Origin: Priapulus caudatus
Taxonomy: Eukaryota; Priapulida; Priapulimorpha; Priapulimorphida; Priapulidae
DNA: 30,575 nucleotides
NCBI RefSeq assembly: GCF_000485595.1
Contig: NW_014577116.1
Span: forward strand, 315,041-345,615
Direction of reading: 5' to 3'
Translations under genes and position numbers: made by a program
Part shown: positions 1 through 12,300 of the stretch, piece by piece
How positions within the stretch are numbered: the first letter of the stretch is position 1
Layout: every line of letters starts with the position of its first letter
Notes under the pieces: generated by a model
Database searches by the model: none
Seen by the model: only the letters and a program-made list of their open reading frames with translations
Told to the model about the DNA's origin: nothing

Positions 1-263
1 GCTTATATGGTTAACTTCATAATTTTTGTGGTGCTGATGAAGAAAAACTTGACTGTAACTCTTTCGTAGTATGGTAATAGTGGTTATAATATTTACCACC
101 AGCAGAATTATATAGCAATACAGAATCTAGTTTTTTGATCATGAAGTATTTGACCATGTTGCTCGCATTCATATCATACATGGAGGATATCAGTATATGG
201 ATGGATCATCATAGTTATTCTGGACTTGGTTTCATTCCAACCTTCTTGAGTTACCCATTTCAG

Positions 264-333
264 GTTTGGAATTCACTTAAAAATGCCAGAGGATACTTGT
301 CTAATCTTGTCTGCCAAGTCTGCACATGAAAAG
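264..333 (+). CDS. ALS2: ALS2 exon: distal PH-domain strand segment
   Basis: The exon follows a TTTCAG acceptor and ends AAG before GTATGA. It reads [18 protein letters not shown] and then SAHEK, matching the end of the alsin PH domain just before its C-terminal helix. The first base completes a codon from an upstream exon outside the window. It leaves in phase 0 and joins the next exon in frame. No further exon was recognised in 1-263. Confidence 0.8.
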
Positions 334-3300
334 GTATGAATGGCTTCCACTCAATAATTCTAGTTTCCCACACGTAAACCAACAATTGTATATTATGTAG
401 TGTCTGTTGTCTGCCATTAAAAAAACATTGGGTTGGTTTCATGTAAACCATATAAAATTCTACATTTTATTACAGTTAATTGGGTCAACTGGCAGCATTC
501 TCAACAATCTTCTCTTGAATGATTATATGTAGAATTTCTAGTGAAATACACGTGTTTAAACATGTAGCTAGAGTAACAATATTTATCTGGTAACCGATAA
601 ATTGCTGTGTCAATTGACATAGTGAGGATTTGACATCGTCATGGTATACAATAGTGCTCAATGAGAGCTGACCAAAGTCGGTTTTAGAAATATTTATTAA
701 TGAAACCAATTTTAACCATGCAGATCTTTGCCAATGCTCTGTGCACACTGTTTTAGGGGCTCTTAACAGATATTCAATACAGTTCATTACAATACAAGTA
801 TAGTACAAATTTCAAAGGCTATTGCATTAGCTAATATTGCACAAAATTAAGGGTGTCTTAGGATGCTGTGTTTGATATTAGGCAGAGTGGATCAGTGCCT
901 TCAACAGAGCAATAGTGGATTCACTGTCCTCAATACGTGGCAGGACACTGAGGCTGACTGCACCAAATGCGCGTCACGCCACGTACACGTTCAACAAAAC
1001 ACCCGCATACCAAGGTGCCACATACACAGGCATGTGGCTAGGTGGAGAGATGAGTGGACAGTAAGCATCATCATAGCATTATTTGAACGTCATTTCTCGT
1101 GAACTAGGAATTTATTGTGTTGACAAATAAGGTTAGATCTACATATATAGGTGTGTGAAAGAAAACTACTGTCGTTTAGAAAATTGAAATATAATTGTGG
1201 TATGGCAACTGTATAGATGTGTTTTACTTTTCCAAATTTATTGCATCATCAGAGGTGAGATGAAGTGGCCAGACCAAAAAACATATGTTGGGAAGTTCAA
1301 GAACAACCTCATGCATGGGTATGTATAATTTCATGTCCATGTATTCGTTAGCATAATTTTTTTGCAAGGACTGGCAAACAGGTAAAAAACGTTTAGAATA
1401 TCCAGGAACAATATACTTTTGACTTCGTGTCGCTTTTTGACTTCTTGACTTTGAACGATTAATTGCAAAAACTAACCCATTTTTACTAGTAAAGGAAGTT
1501 ACATAATTTAAGAATCAATGGTTTTGGTAGGTATGCTTGGTGATGTAAAAATTGTAATCGTTAGACAGAAACTGAAGATTCACCAAAGGACTTTAGACTT
1601 GCTTATGCTACATTATTTGTATTTATATTGGTATAGTCAATTGTTGTATTTGTCAAGGAAATTCTTTTACCACGAGATAATTTTGAGTTGTTGATTGCAC
1701 CACATTAGTGTTAATTAGCTTGCATCATCAACTCTCATGTGTGAAACACATTCACTACTTCATAATAATGAGTGAAATTATGTGGTGAACCAGGCTTCTC
1801 TGGCTATCAATTTAGCAAGTAAGTGATCTCTCGCCTGGAGCCTATGAGATTAAGTAAGTTACCTATGCCCGTTACATAATTTATTTTGTTTAGATACGGA
1901 ATATTGAACACTCCTTGTTCAGATGGCACAGACGTAAGTGAGGGACATTGGAGAGAGGGCAAACTACATGGCTATGCCTGCATCAAGTAAGTTTGTTCAG
2001 AGGCATGGATGCTAGCATGATTTTAGTCAAATGTAACTATTATATAATGACGAGGATACCATATGTCAATATAGTGAATATTGAACAGCAATGTTTTGAA
2101 GAGTTCAAAATGAATCCAAAACCAAATATTCATTGTTTTAGCTAATGAATTAAAATAATGAAGCACAAGGTACTATATACTGAGTCTAAAAGAATCGAAG
2201 GGCTAAGAGTTAAAGTTTTAGTTGGTGTGTGTACTGTGTATTGTAAGTATGTTGTGGTTTGTAAAGGTATGCCAATGGAGATATCTATAAGGGTTACTTC
2301 AAGGATGGCTTGCGGCATGGACATGGCTGTTTTGAACAAGGAAAGTTCTTAACGCAAGCTGCAAGTATCTATGTGGGAGAGTGGTTAGCCAATAAGAAAC
2401 ATGGCTATGGCATACTTGACAATATCATAAAAGGTGAAACTGTTAGCTTATTATGTACATGGTCTCTGTTTATTGACACATGTTAATAATTTAATATGTT
2501 TATATTGCTGTATAGTGAATATATGATAATATGATAAATAAATAAAAATCCCTTAATCAGCAATTATAATGAGCAATCTATATAACAAATTACACATTAT
2601 TTGTCTCTGTACATGCAGTGAAGAAAACAACTATTTAGCAGTTATAGGAAAAAGTCAATTTTAACAGTCAGTACCTTTTGTATAGATATGAAAGAGTCAT
2701 CAATAACTTTCTACTGTCGTGTGCATGTAGGTGTTTTACTTGTTACAATTAACTTTACGGTGACGTGTTTGCTACTTCTACCTATAATAGCTGAGAAATA
2801 CATGGGCATGTGGAAGGATGATCTGAGACAGGGTCCTGGCCTAGTTGTCACTCTTGATGGCATCTACTATGAAGGCACCTTCACAAGTGATAAGCTAACA
2901 GTAAGAGCTCTGGTTTAATGATATAATAGGTTTACTTTTTATATTCACTACTCACTTCACATTGGTATTACTTGTACGGTGGCAATTGTTCTTCATCGAT
3001 TTTTTTGTTTGCAGGGATTTGGTTTGATGATGTTCGATGACAACACTAGCTATGAGGGGGAGTTCTCTGATGGAGGCGTTTTCTACGGCAAGGTATACTG
3101 CTATAATAGTTAGTATTTTAGATTGGGATACGATTGTGTTGAAGTATACTGATATCATCAGGGATGTATAATATAGATATTATAGATATTATACACGCCT
3201 GATATAATTATTATACAGCATCTGAATCTAATGGGTTATTTCCGCTGTGTAGGGACAGATGACTCTTCCCAACGCAGACGTTATCAGTGGCAACTTCACG

Positions 3301-6300
3301 GGGGAGTGGAGTAAAGGTGTCAAAATCAATGGCATATTCAATAAGGCAATGTCACCAGTGAATGAGAGTGCACGGCAGAAAGGCAGTCGTACCAACCTCC
3401 CTGGGTATGCTGGTGACTGTAAACTGTTCCGAGCCTATGCTAATTGAAAAATGCTTATCAAATGTCTGTTCAGGTGATGGATTAGCACCTCAGCTGGGTT
3501 CTTACAACACTCTATATACCTAATGCTCAGATGTCAATGTTCCACATATATAATATTATATAAATGAATCTTGCATGTCTACAAGCAAACAGCGACATGT
3601 GAATACTCATTAGTATGCATGCACCATGTACATGTAGCTCTATGCATATATACACATATATATCATACACATATTAATAACTATTACTTACTTACTTACA
3701 CACTTTTTATTTATTCAATTTTTATTTATGCACAAAATTGCGTGTGTGTGCTCTATGCATGCTCATGTATATGCACGTGTGCCAGTGTGCTTGAACCCAC
3801 ACACGCAGGTTTTGTTGTCTCTGCTCGCAGATGTTTCGGCAAGTTGTGCGTCCCGGCTGACCACAAGTGGGAGGCTGTGTTCGATCACTGTCGGGTCAGC
3901 ATGGGCTGTGCAGATGCTGACAGCCATGGTCAGCATGTCTGCAGGCGGGCGTGGGAGCACATCGCTGTCATCATCACCAAGGGTCGCAAGCAGCTGCAAA
4001 TAGCACTGAGTAACAGGTGCGCACATAGTAGCCACCCGCGGCATGATGGACGCTGTGGTAACGAAGCCCTGATGGATCTATTGTGATAATGATAATAATA
4101 ATAATAATAATAATAATAGTAATAAATTATTTTTGCAAATTACTTATGTACGCAATCTATTATTGTGTACATATATTGTGTTGCATATTATTAGTTAAAA
4201 CTAGAAGCATATTTCGGAACCACAATCGAATCTATAATATTTGCCTATGTTACTTATATTCATAACTGGGTTAATGCATCTACCTATGTTATCATGCTTA
4301 TCCTCAGTTAAGGTTATAGGCTATCGTATTACATTATGTTATCATATCTAGAATTATACAAGCTTGGCTACCTCCGATATAGCACTGTATATTTAATTCC
4401 ATTGAACAGTTTGGGTCATCCTTCAAAGCTCAAGGCTCAGATTGAATCTCTCGACAAGCTGGCGCGAATCATACATCATGAGCAGAAGGCCTTATATCTG
4501 GAGGACTACCACGATATCAAAAGCTATCTCACACTGGTCAGTGCGCACACAAAATATACATTGTTCTTAAGTTAGATCGACCAACTCTGCCTGGTCTGTC
4601 ATAAACAGTATATATCACATCGGCTCAAATATCAGCTAGTACGTTTGCTATTGCTAGCATCTTAAAATTGATGTTTTTATGGTCAACAATGCATTACACA
4701 TTCCTATTCACATGATCAGACTTACCATGGACACCATACAATACCATACCACACTGAACCATGCCACACTATACCATATCACATCATTTCATACCATATC
4801 ATAGTGTAAAATGCTACCACACAATACCATACCATATATATACCATGCACTCTTGATACCATACCTTACATTACTGTACCACGCCACGCCACGCCACGCC
4901 ACGCCACGCCACGCCACGCCACGCCACGCCACGCCACACCACGCCACCCCACCCCACGACACGACACGCCACGCCACCCCACGCCACGCCACGCCACGCC
5001 ACGCCACGCCACGCCACTCCACGCCACGCCACGCCACACACCACAACACACCACACCACACCACACCACACCACAACACACTGTGCCACACCATGCCACA
5101 CAACACACTGCACCATACCATACCTACCATGCATACCATGCAGTAGCATTCTTTCACAATGCACGTTGTCCGACAGGCATTTGAATCGCAAGCACACCCG
5201 CTGGGTAAGTGTCTGGAGTCGCTGGTCGATGTCTATCGCACTGCCTACGTGGGCGTCGGTGCCCACAGTCGTCTGCTTTACCATGCTGTTAAGGAAGTGC
5301 GCTCCTACGTCAGCAGGCTGTACAAAATAGTCAGGTATGCTGTACATTAGTGCGTTTGTGTGGACTGTATGTCACACATCGTTGTTAGCTATAGCACTAT
5401 TGCCTCCATGCTCTAGATGCCGTTCATTGGTGACTGCAGTGCTAGCGGTATTTCTTTGCAGAATGTTAAAGGTGCATTGTAAATTGAAGCATTTGTGTGC
5501 AGAAATGTAACAGTACGTTACAAGTTGATACACATGTGTATGAGATCATCAGGTATGTCACCAGGTTAGCAGTGCACATGGAAAAAAATAGTCCGATACA
5601 TATGGTACCTTGTATGTGTTTTATGATGTGGACAAAATTGGCAGACCTGTACTCAACACCTTCATGGGCTTGTGTAACTTGTGCTTGGTTACTGTATGCA
5701 TTACATGCATCGGTGAACCCCACGTTCCTGCGAGACACGTATTTTTGTAAAAAAAAAAATTGAAGCAAATGGGTGGAAACAGTTGTGATGGAGATGGGTA
5801 GATTACAGCTTTTGTTTGTTTGTGGCAGACTTCTTTTCCCCGTTTTACCAGAGGATGGCCAGGAGACTACTGTGACTAGCAGATCGGTGGCAGCTGGTGG
5901 CAGTAAGAGTGATGATGAATACTGTAACAGGTAATGGCGGAGATCTCCATGCTTATAGATATAACATGATGTTGCCTTCTCAGATCTGGCAGGTCATGTA
6001 ATGATGATGTGTTAAGTTTGTTTAACTGTGTTGTCGCGTGCTGCAGTGATGGGGTGAATTCCTCGAGTGCATCTAGTACTGCTACCTCTGATCAGCCATA
6101 CGCAATCACTCTTGTGTGCTATCTACAGTGAGGTTGCTACCTCCCAGGGTCTGCTGCACCCAGTACTACTACCACTGATCTATCCAACACTGTTCACGCT
6201 CTATGTGCTTCACAATGAGAACGAAGATGACTGCTATTGGGAGCGTATTCTGAAATGGAACAAGCAGTCTGACATTGCACTCATGACTTACCTCGATGTC

Positions 6301-9300
6301 AATGAGTGAGTACCTAGAGTTCATGCAAAAGGAGACGAGCAAACACAACTACTGCAGTAGTTAAGCAAATACATCAGTCTTGCATCACAGTATTTGGGGT
6401 TTGGTGTCACTCTTTGGTCATATGCTTCAAAGTTCAGCTCAGTATTGGTATTTGTAGCAGTGTTCATGTGATCACATTGGTTTTTTGTTTATTCATGTTT
6501 GTTAGGCATTATGTGTATTATGAATATCATTTTGTGTGTGTGTGCATGTGGGCGCGTGCATGCGTGCATGGCTGCATGCATGGGGGAGCATGCGTGTGTG
6601 TGTACATGCATCCGTCCATGTATATGAGCATATTTGCATGACAGTTTGAATTCCTCCATTTCCAATATTGTAATTTTCCAGGCCTTCAACATTTCAAAAT
6701 GTCGTAACTTGCATCAGCATCACGTAATCACATATATCACTGTTGTAAGGTCTGTTAGGTTTAGTGAGCATGAAAAAATCTCCTTAAAACCTTCATAAAA
6801 ACCACACATAGTAACAACTGAATCCTATTATACAAAAACGAATAAATTTGATCGTGAATTCAAAATGAATGTAATTGCACGGTGCCTTGTAGTTTTTGGT
6901 GTGTGTGACTGTGAGTACATGTTGCCTGTATCATTTTGTTAATCCACTAACTATGGGAATATGTAGAATCTAAATTGTGTAGACTTATTGTGTATTTATG
7001 TAGTAATATGTTACACTATCAGTGGTGTGCATCACAGTGTCTGTGTTAGTGTATCAGTGATGTTAATTATGCAAAGAGAGGAATAATTTTGTCAGCGAAA
7101 TAGTTTGCTTTCAAAAAATGTATCACTGATGTAATCGTGTGAGACATTGTGGCGCTTCGCTTCCCTAGTACAGTGCCCTAATGCCACATGTTAAAAACAC
7201 CTCGTCGCCAGGCATTGTCTATTAAAACGTCCCATCGGGAAACTGATTCCCTCGAGGTCTCAGGCTCCTAGGTCAGTTGCGTTGTCGTCTCTGCAGGAAG
7301 TTCTGGCTGGAGGACTTGGACAACGCCGTGCAGTCGGGCGAGCCACGCGCGCGCCTCACGTCGATGTACGAGCGCTACTTCACGCACGCCGTCGAGAGCC
7401 TGCAGCATCTCAGCACGACTTTCTGCCCGGCGGGCAAGCTCGCGGTCATCCACCGCACGTTCGTCGAACTCGAGAAGGTAAGTATAGTCGCAGATGGCCA
7501 GCGTCAGTAAGTGCCATGTCACAACTGTTTGGCCCCAATACTAGCTTAAAATGAAGGCCAGATAGTTCGAACTGTTGGACCAGAAGGCCCAATAGTCGAC
7601 GAACTGTTGACGCAGCAAGGTCCAGTAGTTAACACAACTGATTGACCGAAAAGAGCCAGCGTCACAACTGTTGACGGGTCATGCAGGCCAGCTAGTCGCT
7701 AAACTTGTTGACCAGGGAAAGTCTAAGTAGTCAGCAACTGTTGACACAGCAAGCGCCAGTAGTCAGTCAACTGTTGATCGCAGAAGGCCAGTTATTCAGC
7801 AACTGTTGACGATCAGGAAGGCCAGTAGTCATCCCTGTTGACCAGGAAGGATCCACGTAGTGACGCACAAACTGTTAGGGATCGGCAGAAGAGGCAAAAT
7901 AAGTCGAGAACTGTTATGACCAGCAAAGGCCAGTAGGTCACTGAGAAAATTTGATTGACGTAGAGAAGGCCAGATAGGTCACACGCACTGTCAGTTACTC
8001 CTTGACCAGAAGGCCAGTAGTACCAGAATCTGTTGACCAGAAGGTCCAGTAGTCACCAACTGTTGACGCAGATAGGCCATGTAAGTCCACCACACGTGTG
8101 ACTGATCTTCAGAAGCCCCAAATAGTCACAAACTGTTGAAGCAGAAGGCCAAGTAGTCAGGCAACTGTTGCCATCAGACCAGCGCCAAGCTAGTCATAAC
8201 TGTTGACTCAGAAGGTCAGTAGTCACAACTGTTGACGTCAGAGGAAGGCAAATAGTCACCAACTGTTGAGATCTAGGTCCCGTAGAAGGCGCAGTAGTTC
8301 TGCAGCACTGGTTTTTACAAGAAGGCCCAGGTAGTCATTCAACTGTTGACTCAGGGAAGGTCAGTAAAGTGCACTAACTGAGTATAAGAAATCTATCAGA
8401 AGTGCCAATAGTCACTAAACTGTTGAACACAGAGAAGGCAGTAGTTTGCTCAGCCAAACTGTTGACTGACAGAAGGCACAGTTTAGTACAACAACTGTTC
8501 ACTTGGCCCAGAAGGCAACGATAGTGATGACACAACTGAGTGTTGACCAGTGACGGAAGGGTCTAGTAGTAGTCACAACTGTATGGACAGAATGGCCAAT
8601 AAGTCACAAACTGTTGAATCTGGCAGTCACAGGGCCAGTAGTCTAACAACTGTTGACCCATGTAAGGCCAGAGTAGTCATAAGCTGTGTTGACCAGAAAG
8701 GCTCAGGACGTGCCAACTATTTGATCCATGGAAGGCCACGGTAGTCGACAACTGTTGACCAGAACGCTCAGTAGTCACAACTGTTGACCAGAAGGCAGTA
8801 GTCACAACTTTGACCAGAAGGCCAGTAGTCACAACTGTTGACCAGAAGCAGTAGTCACAACTGTTGACGGTCGCAGAAAGGCCAGTAGCTCACAGACTGT
8901 GTGCACGCAAGAAGGCCAGTAGTGCACAACCTGTTGACAGCAAAAGGCCGAGTAGTGCACAACTGTTGACCCGAAGGCCAGTGTCACAACTGTTGACGCG
9001 CTGAAGGTCCTAGTAGTCCGTAGCGGTCACGCAGAAGGCAGTAGTCACGTTATTGTGTTGTAGGAAGCGGTGAGAGAGAAGGCCAAAATCAAATAGTAGT
9101 AGGTTAGTAGCAATAATATATAATGCATCATCAATCATTCATAATAATAATGCAGGGCTTCGTGTCATTCGAATGGCGTGTATGTCTAAAACATACCATT
9201 GTCAGTGTTTGCATGATGGCATATATTATTTATGACTGTAATCAATTGAATTTATCTATAGTGTGAATCAGTTTCATTCGTGGAGGGCATTATGTAATGA

Positions 9301-12300
9301 TTTTACGTGTAAATACCAAAGAATTTTAATGAAGCTCTAGTTACAGTACGGTTTCATTAGCCTCACACGTACCTGTTAAGCAAGAGCATTGTGCTGCATG
9401 TATTATGATCATTATTTTTCTCTATGCCTATTGATTTCTATGACGTCGTACATTTGTTTTATAACACCAGACTCGGCAGTTCCAAAGACACAGCAGCAGC
9501 ATTGCGGGTAACAGTACTCCAGCTATTGTGATGAATAAAAAAATGGTTACAATGTTACGCTAGCTTTCAGAAAAGCCCTGAATTAACGCGGATCACTTGC
9601 TAATATGGCAGAAGCCTACTCACACTCGCTTGGATGCTAATTGAACTTTTATGGCAGCTCACAAAGATAAAGATACAATTTATAAGCTACACGTGTACAG
9701 TAGTCAACATGTAGTTAAGCGCCTGTAATTTCTGCCAGTGCAAGACGAAACAGATTTTTTAAGAAAGCGCTTACAAGCAAAGAGAGAATGAGCACACCCC
9801 CCCTGTTGATTTCACTTGGCGAGGATCAAGGGGTAGAGTGAGTGAAGGGGGCCTTAACGGTCCTGGCTCAAGTGATGACCTTCCTGTGGTTCGCAGTCAC
9901 TTGTGTCCGCGTGTCGCTGCCATTCGCGCGAAATACCAAGTGGGTCTGAGATAACACATGAACTGCGGATGCATCATCCATGGCACAGTCATCTACAGTT
10001 TTTGCACGAGATGGGACATCCATGTTCACCAGAAGCGAGACACAAAAGAATAAAGAACCTGTGGTGCAGGATGACAAGGGTAGCACGGCGATGATTACAG
10101 GCTCCAAAGGTATTTAGTTAGATATTAAGAATACTGAGAGTCAATGAAAAGCAAACCACCACGAGGGAAAGCCATACCGTTTAAGGAGAGACGGGGTTTA
10201 TGGTTGTTTAGATGGAGCAGGTCCATTGAGCGATAAAGAGTCCAAATATGCAGCGTTGGGTAGAGGAAGACGAATTGATCAGAAGTCCGCGTAAGAGAGC
10301 ACGACCAGACATCAGAGAGATGCGTCGAGGCCTACGCACAACTTCGTCGACGTAAGGATGTGGCTTCAAATTTCCGGGCCTGTCGTCCTAATACTTCACA
10401 ACAATCCTACGTTCGTACATACACCCACGTCGTAGTCCATTCCGTGTCGTTGGACCGATCGAAACCACGAGTCCGTAATATTTATTACCGTTACATGAAA
10501 GCTTAATAACGGTTTACCCCCGCTTCAACAGTTGGGCCAAATCGTAAACCGCGTCGACGTACGGTCACCGCATATTCGGGTCGGTTGGGCGGGATCGTCA
10601 ACGAGTTTGGGAATGTCGAAGCTGGGTCAAAGGTCAAAGGTCAAGACGTGTAAGAAGAAGGCGGGAACATTCAGCTCCTTTTAAGCTTAAAGGTATAGGG
10701 AGGAAAATCGCAGAATTGGGCGGCACACAAATTTAAACGGCTCGATCCTAGGCTCGTGATAGTCGGTGTATAGCATCATGGTAGGCAAAAAGCCATCACT
10801 GTGCTGAAATGTGGATGGTCACAGGTCAAAGGTCACATGGGCACAGGGCCGATTTTTAGAGCATTTTCTGAGACAGATGGTCTGACGTGAGCGATTGAAC
10901 AATTTTGTTGTTTCAGCCGGTGACTAGGCGCATTTTTTATGGGCTTTTATTGAAAGGACCAATGGAAATGTCCCTTCTGGCTGACCATGATGCGGAAGAT
11001 GTAAGTGTCGGCTAACCATTTTGGACCGCTCAGATGCGAGGTAAACCATTGGATTGTTGACTGTTAACAAAGGAAGTGAGCTGCTTTTCTTCGCTATTCC
11101 AGAGCCCTCGCCCACCCTCCTTCTCGCCTCCCCCACCGGGCCTGGGACCCGTCCTTCCCGCGCACCTTTCGCCAACCTCCCCCGACACCGCTGCCTGAAC
11201 CCTCCACCCTACCCCTGCGCCCATCTGCGATAAGTGGGGGCCGTGTCCTAACAATTCGATTCGTGTACGAAGGGCGCCAAACTCTTTGCCCGGTGTCTGC
11301 ATATCTGCGCCTAACAAATGTGGTACTACGCACGACTGAAATTTTACGTTTATAATCGTAGCAACAGACCTCAGATGAGCCCAGACGCTCTGCGGCTCTT
11401 GTTCTATATCAGAGCATTATGAAATAAGTAGTGTAGATCGCATTCTAAATTCGCAAAAAGTTGTTACGTTTGCTGAAGTGAACGAAGGATGGCTTCCTTT
11501 TAACAACGTTTTAGTAAAATACCATGGAATGTAAAATAATGTTTAAAAAATTCATAAAAAATGTAATCTGTGAATTAAAAACACGTACAAGGTGTATGCG
11601 CAAATGTGGGGCTTATTTATTTCGATATCTCTTTTCGTTTTCAGGCATGTTACTTCCAGATTCAAAACGAGAAACTGTCACACTACACTTGAGGTTTTGA
11701 CGTCAACCGACCCTGCTGTTTAGAGCACCACCATGTCAGTAAAGATTGCTCGTACACAGTTGGTTTTTTTTAAATCTTGTCACCACATGAAATTATGCGG
11801 GTGACATGATACAGTTGATACCGGTGGTTTTACATGGAGTATGTTCGTACAGATAACATGATATCAGGAGTGAATAATAACAGATGATTATATTAATATT
11901 CTCATTATATTATATTATATTATATTAATATAGATGATCTATTATTATTCACTCCTGATGATATCGTTATTGTATAGTGATATATGGAGGAATGATACGG
12001 ACATATAGTGATACGGTGGAGCAAGTAGCTCTGCCATTGGCATGTGCTGGTCATTTACTTGAATAAAATTGGTAGTTTGATTCAAAGTTTGATCATCCTT
12101 TGGTTAGTCTGTTGACATATATTTTATACGTATATATAGATTACTGATACTGTTTTTCTGATTTATTTTATATCACACTGGATATGTGACAGATGTTACT
12201 GTGTTGCATTATATGAGTCATCTAATGAGTGATGCCTTCATACTATTGTCAACAAATTTGTAGAGAGCGTACAGCAATGACATAGTGCTAGAAGACTTTA

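Noticed and set aside
3571-4086. + strand 171-codon frame
   Set aside because: It overlaps the ALS2 exon in the wrong frame. The exon in the alternative frame matches alsin and splices in phase.
4789-5347. Long open frames on both strands (over 100 codons) of the [13 protein letters not shown] and [12 protein letters not shown] types
   Set aside because: They are translations of the five-base satellite; no non-repetitive protein content.
7490-9055. CRISPR-like array of ~28-bp repeats
   Set aside because: Units are directly contiguous with no unique spacers, and the context is an animal intron; this is a minisatellite.
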